DNA from: Scytalidium lignicola | Taxonomy: Eukaryota; Ascomycota; Leotiomycetes | Assembly: GCA_002812745.2 (NCBI GenBank) | Contig: NCSJ02000075.1 | Location: forward strand, 87,946 to 151,945 | Reading direction: 5' to 3' | Length of the DNA stretch: 64,000 nucleotides | Shown here: piece after piece, positions 48,010 through 58,564 of the stretch | Numbering within the stretch: position 1 is the first letter of the stretch | Layout of the letters: each line of letters begins with the position of its first letter | The notes under the pieces: model-generated | Told to the model about the DNA's origin: nothing | What the model saw: only the letters and a program-made list of their open reading frames with translations | Database searches by the model: none | Position numbers and translations under genes: made by a program

Positions 48010-49646
48010 TTTATTCGAGAAAGTTATTACCTAAGAACTTCTATTTATTGCGGAGTTAAAAAAGACCTAAATGTCGATCTCTATATGTATTCTTTTTTCA
48101 TAGGCTATCATGTACAATATAATTTTGGAATTATAAATATAACAAGTAACGAGCCTACTAAATGCGTGTGAAATCTGTGCGATTTAACGGACTTGGACGA
48201 TTTTTGAATTATGCCTATTGCCATTTTCCCACTCGATTATGAGCACGAATTAGGGTCAAATGCTTACAAAACACAGAAGAAGTAATACTGTTATTTAATC
48301 TAGGACAATTGTATCTTGCGGTAGGTTAATAATATCGAATCGAATTCGCTGACTTTAGTGAGGTAAGCCTGGATAGACCTTGAAAAGGTCGATAGAACAC
48401 GAACTATAGTGCCTAAACTCGTAACTTCATGTACCTATGAAACGTCATAAGTAGTCAACTCTTAAAATAAATCCTCTAATTATACTCAACTTGGTGTTTT
48501 TAAGTGCCATGTAACCTGAATCGCACAAACATTGTTGGATAAGCTCGTAACCTATGAATATTGGGTATATAGCTACTTCTACTATAACAATTACTACAGC
48601 TGTAAGTTGACCGTTACGCTGTGTATATTAGATCTTGAAATCGTAGCTCTCCAAATATATAGGATCCTGTGATAAGGTGTAAGGTATTCTTACCACAATA
48701 TTAATGTTTTTTGATTATAAGATAATTTTGTTAAAATACTTTGTTAAGATTTTTTAGTAGTTTAATTGTTTTCAGAGATATTTTTATTAATGATTAAGGT
48801 GTTCAATAGCGCTTTTTTCTTCCTTTGCTCACTTTTAGATACATATAGTCGTTGAATCTGTCCTTGCCTTTGGGAAGCATAGAGTCCGACTCCAAGAGTC
48901 AATTCCGATTAACCGCTTGTCGATGCAAAGGTGTGGTTGTTGAGTTATTTCCAGAAAGTCGATCCGTTGTTCTTCCACCGACCATCCACTTCAGGTCATG
49001 GACCTACAGCATTACGAGCATGCAATTCAGAGAGCCACCAACAAGACTCTGGCATTTCTCTGACTACCAAAACCAAAAGACAATAGCGCAGCCTTTTGCG
49101 TAACACCCTGGTTTTCGCCTCTATCCAAGCCAGAGTCCGTCTCAGCTCGCACCTGCCAGTGCAACTAGCTCCGGTTAGTTTGCGCTAAGCAGGGATATTT
49201 TCCAAGATTTCGGGTGGCTCTTGGGGAAGTATGACGTAATCTGGCCGGGTAGCTAGGTCTATCAAAGTTAGAGCGGCCAACTCGACACACACCCCACTTC
49301 TACTATTACGGGGAATGACATATTGGTATACCACGTATGTTTGATGCTTAGTGAGGCAAAGTACATACGGTACAAGGACGAAAATGTTAATGAGGCATGT
49401 TATATCAGAATTCAAAGTCTCCTGGAAAGCAAGCACCGTGTATTGTTTATGATAGAAAGCTAACAATCTCGTATTTGAATTTCGTCGGTCTAATTGCACA
49501 AAGTAATAATACAAGCCCACTATCCAAACATGTAAGAAATCTAAACCCTTTCCGTCATTATCATCATTGTATATTTTTGAAAGACAATCATCTCCTACTC
49601 ACTAGTTAGTTAAAGTCCATCAGTTGGAGGTTGGGACTGATGGACT
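48010..49646. other. AT-rich intergenic ending in a hairpin
   Basis: 1.6 kb without a supported gene. The right edge contains an 11-bp perfect inverted repeat (49613-49647) next to the terminal exon of the next gene. Confidence 0.5.
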
Positions 49647-49647
49647 T
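49613..49647. repeat. Perfect inverted repeat (hairpin) abutting a stop codon
   Basis: An 11-base stem (aagtccatcag and its exact complement) with a 13-base loop. On the minus strand it starts on the last base of the stop codon of the spliced isoform of the neighbouring gene. It could be a 3'-end RNA structure. Confidence 0.8.
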
Positions 49648-50248
49648 CACAATAAGCCAATTGTCACATCACCTTTCACCCGCGCATAAAGATCGACCTA
49701 AGGGAATTGTAAATCGTTAGCAAAACAAAAATAAGGTTCAACTTGTACCTCTTAAACTAAGGTCAGAGAACGAACAAGGATAAAAGCGAGCAAGAGAGAA
49801 TGTGGCAAGTCGGACTTGAGAAAAAATAACAGAATAACCGATTTTTTCACATCAAGCCGATAGTCACATCGCCCTTGACGCGTGCGTAGAGATCTACCTC
49901 GACTTCTAGATCCAACTCGATTTTAACCTTGAGACTGCTGTCTCGTGTTTCTTTCGGTTGCGGGCGGTCCTTGATCCGGCTCTCTCTGATGGCACCAGTA
50001 CGTCCACCCATGTTACCCGTGAGCCTCTGGTCGCCGTACATGGGCGTGACCTGGTTGTCACCATTTTGCTGCTGGTTCCAGGGCACGCCCTGGTTTTGAT
50101 TCTGGTTCTGGGTCTGAGTGCGTTGGCGTTGCTGGTTGCCTTGATTTTTTTGAGTGTTGGGTTCCGGTGAAACGAGAGGTTGATTCTCACCGGCATCATT
50201 ATCACTCTCAGATCCGGAGTTGTATTGATTCTTCTCGTTGTCGGACAT
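49647..50248 (-). CDS. Small disordered conserved protein with duplicated terminal exon
   Basis: Read leftwards from ATG 50248, an N-terminal acidic, Asn/Gln-rich disordered region (QRQRTQTQNQNQNQG) leads to a conserved C-terminus rich in alternating charged and hydrophobic residues (LKVKIELDLEVE, then VDLYARVKGDVTIGL). The family is common in Pezizomycotina; its function is unknown. Two 3' ends are possible. Without splicing the protein ends at 49847 with VDLYARVKGDVTIGLM (133 residues). Alternatively, a donor GTAGAT at 49897 and an acceptor CCCTTAG at 49698, with a GCTAAC branch site just before it, remove a 200-base intron. That joins exon 49697-49647, which encodes VDLYARVKGDVTIGLL and a stop, also 133 residues. 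Confidence 0.8.
49698..49897 (-). other. 200-base intron whose first 51 bases duplicate the next exon
   Basis: The intron's 5' end (49897-49847) and the exon after it (49697-49647) are 51-base copies exactly 200 bases apart. By eye 39 of 51 bases match, but 15 of 16 residues match. Both junctions read AG|GT. The rest of the intron shows no similarity to the sequence after the second copy. Confidence 0.75.
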
Positions 50249-50951
50249 GTTTGCTTAATGATGTTTTCTTTTTCTCTTGACAGACTGGGCTGTAAGTAAG
50301 GCGAGTGACACAGTGTAATACCGTTACCGTAAGACTTACTGATCAGCTATAAGAAGTAACAAGTATTAATTGATAAGATTTGGATTTTTTGTTTGTATAT
50401 TTAAGGTTTTGAAAGATTCTCGGTGGATACTGTACTTTAGCAAGTATATATATAACATGTGTTTATATGTGGCTTTAAGTTACCTTTTACGACTTCTTTC
50501 ATATGACGTACAGATGACGCTCTCTCAAACTCCACATGGCCTTGGATTCCTGCGTAAATGTGATCTAGATACTGTCTCATTGCTCAGTGGCTGTGGCCTG
50601 TGTGGCAGAATTCCTGTCGCCTCATTTTTTGCGTCATGCTACTAGAATAGAAACACTTGTAAAGTTAAGCCCTTGAAATTTTGTGGGCGATAATACTCCA
50701 CCGCAAAGGGGTGTGTGTCTAGAGCGGCATTGATCGGCACCCACCATCCAATTTGGTCACGGTAAGTTAGTGATGTAAGGCTTCTTCGTGTTCCTGTTAT
50801 TTCTTGAATTCTTTTGTACGAGAAGTTTCCATGCAGTTTGAATATTCCGTATACTCAGTATCTTCTCATGAACTGTCCCCCGCGAAATGATATAATACAT
50901 AACCCAACATTCCACTTCCAGCTCAGATCAGCACATAAATAACTCATCATA
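50249..50951. other. Divergent promoter region
   Basis: About 700 bases between the leftward disordered-protein gene and the rightward gene at 50952. No gene supported. Confidence 0.5.
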
Positions 50952-51705
50952 ATGGTTCTGGGAATTATCACATCAATAGCTGCCTGTCCTGCCATAATTG
51001 GGACAACTGAGGCTATACAACAAGGTCAAAGACAAAACAAAAGAGAACAATTCAGAAGTGGAAAATCAAACCTTCTCGTAACCTGTTCAGATCCAAGTAA
51101 GAAGGCGACAGACATCCATGGCGGGAGCATCGTGCTAAAAGATGGGAAAGTATGCTACTTTTCATCGCTATTTTAGTCTTCCTGAGCTAGGTCTAACAGA
51201 ACACTAACTACTACAACAGCTTTACGCAACTACCGTAAACCCCAAAGCTAAATTTCCTGCAGACTCCCACCCTGAAGCAGACCAAGACCGACCGAACCAG
51301 ACAGGTCACCTCTTTGCAGGCTATTTTTTCCCCTATCCAGATAAGAAATGGGGAAGGAAAGGTGATGGTTATGTGACTACCATTGCTGATGATCCTCCCC
51401 AGCTCAACTGGGTCTTCATCGACAAAGATACCTACGAGGTTCGCTATGGACTACGCAAAGACTCAGAATCCCATCTTGTAGGGCCATGGACTTGTACGCC
51501 TATTGATAGGAGATTGACATTTGATGGCTGGGAAGGTTTCATGGTCGTTGAGACAGAGCAAGATAATGGGATCTGGCAACTTTACTTTGACGTTGATGAT
51601 GATGGGCTTGATTATAAAGTCCCGATGGATAAGAGGGTTATGGAAGTGGAGTTGACGAGGAAGGAGCTGAGGATGAAGAAGGGGGATCCAATAATTGTTG
51701 GCTAA
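50952..51705 (+). CDS. Conserved fungal protein of unknown function
   Basis: Exons 50952-51149 and 51220-51705 (intron 70 bases) encode 227 residues. The opening MVLGIITSIAACPAIIGTTE followed by AIQQGQRQNKREQFRSGKSN is strongly conserved across Pezizomycotina. The body contains HLFAGYFFPYPDKKW, TIADDPPQLNWVFIDKDTYE, VRYGLR, HLVGPWTCTPIDRRLTFDGW and a closing acidic block LYFDVDDDGLD. No catalytic motif is recognisable. A hydrophobic N-terminus without a clear cleavage site might be a membrane or lipid anchor. The frame is intact and the GC content normal. Confidence 0.88.
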
Positions 51706-54399
51706 GAGGAGTACTATGAGGATCGGCATATATATGGTGTTAAGTCTGGAGATAGGAGTTCTTGTTGCTTTTTGCATGGTTTGATTTAAGTTTGTTCGGA
51801 ATATAGGGTTGCTGGTAGTGTATTACAGACGGTGTTTATATATAAGTACTCTTATTTTCTGAGAATTTAGGAGTTCTAGCACCTCAATTAGAGAGCTGGA
51901 GTAAATAATAGTATTTATCTCTCGAGAATATTTACGATCAACCTACTTGTGTTTGTTTCAGGAGCTTTCACCAGATAGAGTCGGCCATAGTTTTAAAACA
52001 AATGAATATACGACGGTCTAAAAGTCATATATTTGCTTTAGCGACGATACCTGTTAATGATATATACTGTATCGATGTAAAATGCCTTTTTATGAGTTCG
52101 GTGAAGCTTTTATATTGTATTGTCTCAGTCACCAGTTTAAATCCAGTACTTCTGAACTCTCCATTATGCGGTCCAACATTAAGAATTATTCGATGCCAAG
52201 TAGCAATATTATGCATCTCGAGCTTGGGGGGAGAAATGCGGAGTATAACCGGTTTTCTGACCACTTAAAAGAGGTTATTTGATCCAAAAATCGCCCTATT
52301 GTATGGTCATGCTGACGTGGACTATATTTTAATGCGCTACAGCACCCGACTACGCCCTCGAAGGGATTTGTGAAATCGAATGGGTAAAAACATGTCATAG
52401 GGGTAAACTTTTGAGATTGACAATTAGCGATATAACTCGAGCTCTAAAACAATATGAGATAAATAGCATAGCCCGACCGCTCCCTTACTTATGGAACAAA
52501 GCAGTGTAGTTCTATTAGCACCCAGGTTTTAAGTAATTTTTGGGAATAAGAGTACCCATTACATAACTAGGAATAGAAACAGCTATGAGGTATTCGAAGC
52601 ATTCAACCTGAAACAGAACCAAATCTAGCTATATTATAGCCTTATGTTTAGCAATTTAGGACTCAGGCACCTCAAGTACACTTTTGATTCTGAGGACATT
52701 ACTATGCGTATCTTACTCTTATTTCTGTATTGATAAATAATGCGGCAATGCTTTTGCTTGTTCAGATTAAGCGTATTGGCAAATATTGGCAGTGTAGGCT
52801 TCAGTAGACATAAAAAGAGTTGTATTTACAAATTCATCAATGAAGAATTGTATGGAGAATAGACTAGCCAAACGATTGTCAATAAGCTTGTTACAACTTC
52901 ATATCAAATTCTCTCATAAAAGAGAACTACAAATGGTATGGCAGGATTTGTATTCTTATACATATTCCACCTCGCTTCAATTCTTTAACACATTTTCTTC
53001 CAATAATCCTTTGATCGAGACTTAGTAATGCCGCCCAAAGTTTGTAGACAACGGCTCCGACAACTAGTTTATTTACTTTCGAGTCATAACGCACTTTAGA
53101 ACCAAGAACCAGGTCATTAACAACTCATCTAGCCTCGTCATAATGATGCGGGGCTAGAAGAGTATTGTAGCTATCATTTCTTCGAAGAAGAGCAATTGCA
53201 AGTGAAAATTTCAAGGGAGCATAGTCGTAAATCTATTGTAATATGTGCTCAGCGCTACTGTATTAATGAATTAATAACTGGTACAGCAGTTAAAAGAACC
53301 GCTAGCCTGTTCCTTACATCGATGAACCGCTGCGCCATCTATTAATATTGTCTTTCAAAGTTAGAAAGCAATTGGCCAAGATTCAAAGCTAATTTGCCTA
53401 AGCAACTAACCACGTGAGACATTTGCTAATATACTAACACTCAATCAATCCAGAATGAGTGGGGAGCATGGGAGAACACTATACTAGCGTCAAGCAGGTT
53501 ATAATTAATATTGCTAGCCCAGACTGTTTTCAGTAAGTGCTTTATCAATGGCTTACAAAAATAGCCTTTTGCTTATAAAGCATCTATTTCTAAAAAATCA
53601 CATCATCTGCTAAGCAGATAGTCAGAAGGTTCGTATAAGCAATGTATCATTAATAAAACCCCATTCGGTGCAGGAAGAAGAATATGTGAGATAATGGATT
53701 ACTAATCATCAACCAGAACAGGGCAAATCAATATCACCAAGATGGGATAAAAGAACAAAAAGATCAGTAATCCGCATTCTTACTGTTATTGTAAGTGCTA
53801 GCCACCAGAAACATGATTTGTTTGTTTTTGAGATGCACAACGGGCTTACTCCGCTGGAGAATACCACAGACTGTCGATCCAGTACTGGAAAAGTCCTAAG
53901 ACATGTTACATCGAACACGTGTGAGCAAGAGCCTATAATCATGTCGATCTGCTCCATCCTAGAAATCCCCATTTCTGGTTTAGACTGGAAACTTACGTCC
54001 GCAGCACGGCAGTTTTCACGGCGAATGAAGTTTATTAATCATAAATCCGTGTATTTCCTCTCATTGGAGGTAAAAAACAAACAAAAAACATAGTAATGCT
54101 GAACCGCTAGAGACACATCCATCTATACAAGTAACCCAAAATATAAAATAAATCCTAAATGCCTAAATGCCCATATAACCCCTTCCATCAGTTTTGTAGT
54201 CCATGCATAGGTATATCCCTCTAGAAAACTCCGCTAAAATGCTGAATCCTACGAAGAAGACGGGAATATCCAAAGAAATTCGTCATTCATGCTGGCGACC
54301 AGGACAACATTCTCAAGAGAGCTGCCTGACTTGGTGTATATTAAAAAGAGAGAGTCCCATGATATAACCGGAAAGAAAGAAAAGGTCGCGGTCGAATTC
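51706..54399. other. Long AT-rich intergenic region
   Basis: 2.7 kb without a supported gene. Scattered frames of 60-91 codons on both strands (52002-52282, 53709-54093) show no family resemblance. The texture is that of old neutral or RIP-worn DNA; no repeat ends were found. Confidence 0.5.
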
Positions 54400-55607
54400 C
54401 TAAGGAGAAGGGTTTCTAGACGGACTGTCTAGCACACCCTCGTAACGAGATAACTCCATCTCTAAATCAAGAACGAACTGTTGTTCAGGGGAGAGTAGTC
54501 TGCCCTTTCCCTTTCCCTTCCCCTTTCCCTTGCCCTTTCTCTTAGAATCATCGCCGTGGTGGTGGCTGGTGTCATCGCCGTCAGCGTCGGCGCCATCGTA
54601 ATCATTCCCGTCATCATCAGCATCATCATCGTCGTCATCGTCATCATCGTGATCAGCCTTGACTTTCTCGAGAAGTGCCATGTACTTCGCCTGCAGATGC
54701 GCATACTCCGCCTCTAGTTTGTTGTTTCGATACGTTAGGTTCATGACTTGGTCTTTGAAATGCTGGAGCTGGATCTGTCGTCGAGCACGGATGGCACGGT
54801 GTGCGTCCCGGTTTTGGGAGCGTCTTCTCTGTGGTATATAGTTAGAGATGGACTGTGGATGCTTCATGCTTGGCGGAGAATATAGAGTTTATCGCAATAC
54901 AAGATAGAGAAGGGATTTATCTACCTTTTGCGATGTGGTAGCACTTTTGTCACTTATTCTAGAGCTCTGACCCGTCGATATTGAGGTCGAGGACGAAGTC
55001 CGTCGAGTCTCTGGCATGGACTTCGAATGATCTTGACCATCCTGATATAAATATTGATCGTGAGCTTCTACACCCTGATGAGGAGTGATCAAGTTGACGC
55101 TCTCGGCAACGTTACCACGGGCGGATGTTTCCCAGATGGTTAAGGAACGTTGAGTCTAGGTTCCATTAGCACTGAATGGCAAGATGCTAACATAGACATC
55201 CATCCGAAGCAGCATTAAATGATTAAAGCAAGTATTAGATTGGATGAAATACATACCGCATGGGCGTCAACGTCGGAACTCGTTGATACTATTCCAGCAG
55301 ACCAAGCCTCGGTACCTGACGTTGTACGAGGTGTCACATTCTGGGAAGATGAAGGATCATCACACATGGTATCTAGTAGAACCTAAACACAAAAACATAA
55401 CTTAGTGACGCTGTTCCATCAAAAATTTCCATGCTTCTTTCTTTCTAATGTATATTTAGATAGATGCTTTGTCAACTTTCATGAAGAGGGAGACTGCATG
55501 CATACCTGACCGAAGAAAATGTCAGGATCCATCAACACCGATCGCCGTGTCTCATCAATAAGAAAATCAGGATTAACAGAAAAGTCCCATTCTGAGTCAA
55601 GCTCCAT
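54400..55607 (-). CDS. bZIP transcription factor
   Basis: Read leftwards, four exons, 55607-55506, 55382-55257, 55155-54925 and 54828-54400, keep phase 0 at every junction and give 295 residues. The N-terminal half is acidic and Ser/Thr-rich (activation-type: DSEWDFSVNPDFLIDETRRS). The basic region RRRSQNRDAHRAIRARRQIQ starts right after the last splice, with the Asn-x-x-Ala-x-x-x-Arg spacing of fungal bZIPs. It is followed by a leucine/hydrophobic zipper (KDQVMNLTYRNNKLEAEYAH, then LQAKYMALLEKV). The tail carries a run of nine Asp residues, more Asp/Gly, and a Lys-Gly repeat. The last intron's acceptor (CTAACTATATACCACAG) was chosen because it joins the basic region directly; an ATG 36 bases upstream lies inside that intron. 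Confidence 0.88.
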
Positions 55608-55831
55608 GTGACGAAGCGAAAGAGATTTGGAATCTAAGACCGAGGGAAAAAGGAACCAAGATGTGCCGAGTCAGACAGGTCGTGCACGGGTGACAGAGAG
55701 GGCTTTGGAGAGGATGTATAATGCTTTGCCGCTTAGCAAAAACACAACCACCAGATTATTTTTCCTATGAATGCTAAGAGGAAGTAGGCGGTGAGGCTTC
55801 ATAGATTTAATAGAGAAGGTGAAGACGAGNC

Positions 55832-55889
55832 AAGAAGAAGAAGAAGAAGAAGAAGAAGAAGAAGAAGAAGAAGAAGAAGAAGAAGAAGA
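55832..55889. repeat. (AAG)19 microsatellite
   Basis: Nineteen perfect AAG units, about 225 bases upstream of the bZIP start codon, with an unresolved base (55830) immediately beside it. The copy number in the assembly may be unreliable. Confidence 0.95.
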
Positions 55890-57753
55890 GATAATATATA
55901 AATACAAAACATAAATAAAAATAAATTAAAAGTAGCTGTCATAAAATCCTACGTACCTAAATATGTGTGGGTTGAGGAGTGACGAGCGAACTGCCCACAC
56001 TGGAGCGATCTCTACAACGGGATGACGCTGAAAGAGCCCAGAACACGTATTCCAACGCATTCATCGGGAAACAAAAGATATGCGACTGGACACAACAAGC
56101 GACAACTCGATATAGAAAGCGATCAGATTATGAAGGATTTTGAAAATCTAGTTGAATAATGTGGAAAGGAAGTCAAAATATAAAAAGAGGTTGTTGTTAT
56201 ATGTAGTAGCAGACAAAAGTTGCAGCGCGCGTTGGAAAGTTGGTTGACCTCTTATCTGGTAATACTTGCCCACATATAACAAGAAGAAGAGAAAAGAAGC
56301 TACGAGAGCTGCGAAAACAACGAGGAATTACCCATCGTAGGCAGTAGTGGATTTAGAATTCGGGACTCCGGACTTCAGGGTGCGTGGTTTGTGTGGGTGT
56401 ACAACGTTATGTAAGTGTTTTCGATGTAGAAAGAATAAAGAATCCACAATCAGGTAGAGCCACAAAACAACAGGAACCAGAAAAAGAATTCCACTCCGTC
56501 ACCATTTTTTAGGGGCGGCTGCACCCATTCTTTAAAAGCGGATCCCCTATCTCTGTCCCCGCCTCTCTCTCTCTTACTTCTCACTCACACTCTCTCTCCA
56601 TTGATAGGGGCTTGTATTTTCCTCTTTGGCTCCACCACGTATACTAGGGATCGGGGATGTCTCCGCAAGCTAAGGAAAACGATCCAGCCGGGCGAGAGCG
56701 AAGAACTGGTAGGCAAGGTTAAGGTAACGAAGTTAATTAGCTTACCTTGCTAGGCTTAATTACTGTGCCTCTGGCCGACATCGACGTGGAAAAAGAGGAA
56801 ATGGAGTAAACGCTTATTGTTGGGTGATGGCGCCATGTGGGCTGTGGATCGCCCAAAAGCTTAAAAGATAGCGTTGCAATTGCTGGTTTGGGACAGTGCT
56901 CGTATTTTACTACCGGAACGCTTCTTTCGTAAAGCGACGGCGTTGGCCCAATTCGGAGAGTGCTCAAGGATTAGATCGCGTCCGGTTCTGCTAGTTAGAT
57001 CGCGCACGTCTTTTCTCTTCTGCATTTCTCTCAATCTTTTCCCTTGATCCGGACTAGGGAACGTGAGGAGGGGCGATTAGAGAGAACAAGCCGTCTTTTT
57101 TGTTTCACTACTACCATGGTACTGTATACAGTACTACGCTGCAAAAACCAGCTGGCAATACTCACCTGTACTAAAAACCTGTTCACCTCCTCCTCACCCA
57201 CCCCACAAAAGAAGAAAAAGAAAAGAAAAAAAGGGGGGGAAATCGTCTTATATCTAGTGATTAAGCCTTTTCTAATCCAACATCGGGATCCTATTTCGTC
57301 TTCTTGACATTGTAAATAAGGCGGCCAATTAAATAAATTCATCAAATTAATTTAAAAAATTATCCTTCTCGATTCTTATAAAAATGTCCCACACACACGC
57401 ATCGGTATTGTATCTTGTCCCCAACCGCCGGGATCACTCCAAACCCACAATCGAACCCAACGTTCTCCGCATTCGGGACATTTTTGTTTCATTTTTCGTC
57501 CCATTTCTCCATTAGGGCATGGCTGACCTGTGTGTAAGATCCCGAGTGCCGTGAGCTTATTGCATGCATATTGGGGGGAAGGGGGGGGGGGCGGCAGGCA
57601 TGAGTTATCGTTTTGCTACGCCTCACTTATTAAAATGGGCATTTACCGCTGTGGTAAGGGACATTATAATTATACGATTCAGCCCATCAGGTTGTTGCAA
57701 TGCCAGCACATACATAAAAACCTTTGAGCGTTGCCCAGATTGAAGGTGACACC

Positions 57754-57786
57754 CTTCTCTCTCTCTCCCCCTCTCTCTCTTTCTTT
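57754..57786. repeat. CT-rich dinucleotide tract
   Basis: Interrupted CT repeats in the region upstream of the bZIP gene. Preceded at 57581-57591 by an eleven-base G run. Confidence 0.8.
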
Positions 57787-58564
57787 CGCACTCTCTCACC
57801 CACCTCTGTCTCTATCTTTTCGGGGATTGGGAGTGAAAAGATGATGACGAAGGAAAACAGGGTGAAAAACGGATCATTAACTGGTTTTTAATCTGTTAAT
57901 CCCGCGGGTATTTATCAAACTTCAGTCATCCATTTCCCTCGGTTTGGCTTTCCTCTCCTCAAGCAGCAAATACCCGATTCAGTAAACACAAAAAGCCTCG
58001 ATGCGGCCGTATTACCAGCCTATCGACGCACATCGAAAGCGCAGTCATCTAAATATGAAGAAGGAAAATATTAATAATAATAATTAATAATAGAAAAAGG
58101 AGATAACGACAACCCTTAAGCTCAAGAATAATTCTATATATACGTAAGTTAATTCATTAAATCATCGTCAAAACGTCATTCATTGCACTAATTTCTTTCT
58201 CTTTTTGGGATTTTCCACCCAAATAAAATATCCGTGGAATAACGCTTATGGCGCAAGTGTTTCGTAGCTCTTATTTCCAACATAAGCTTATATTCCTCGG
58301 AATATCAAAACCGGGTTTCCAAGGGGAACAGACACCATTATACAACCATACAACGAACCAAAAAATCTCCGATAAAAAAAAAGTCATAGTCATAACCATA
58401 AACCCACCCGTTTTCGTTAATCCTGAGTCCTCTTTTGGGCCCCCAATTAAAATTTCTCATCTCTTATTTCATTACTGTATTACCCTTCCCTCTGTTCTCC
58501 TTTTTTGCTTTTTTCCCCCTTCCCTTTTTCCACGGCCGGGCTTCACTCCCTCGCCCCCTCGCCT

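Larger units (their letters stand above)
55608..58564. other. Long upstream region of the bZIP gene with low-complexity tracts
   Basis: 3 kb with no supported gene. It holds an (AAG)19 repeat (55832-55888), a purine tract (57205-57241), a G11 run (57581-57591) and a CT tract (57754-57786). The frames at 56737-57345 and 58248-58872 are low-complexity or antisense. Long CT-rich leaders are typical of developmental regulators. Confidence 0.5.

Noticed and set aside
49185..49520. 111-codon frame on the minus strand
   Set aside because: No family resemblance, no promoter or splice context, in AT-rich spacer.
51706..54399. Search for a transposon in the 2.7-kb gap
   Set aside because: No terminal inverted repeats, LTR pairs, or reverse-transcriptase or transposase motifs could be recognised.
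55671..55907. Poly-Ser open frame on the minus strand
   Set aside because: Produced entirely by the AAG microsatellite; includes an unresolved base.
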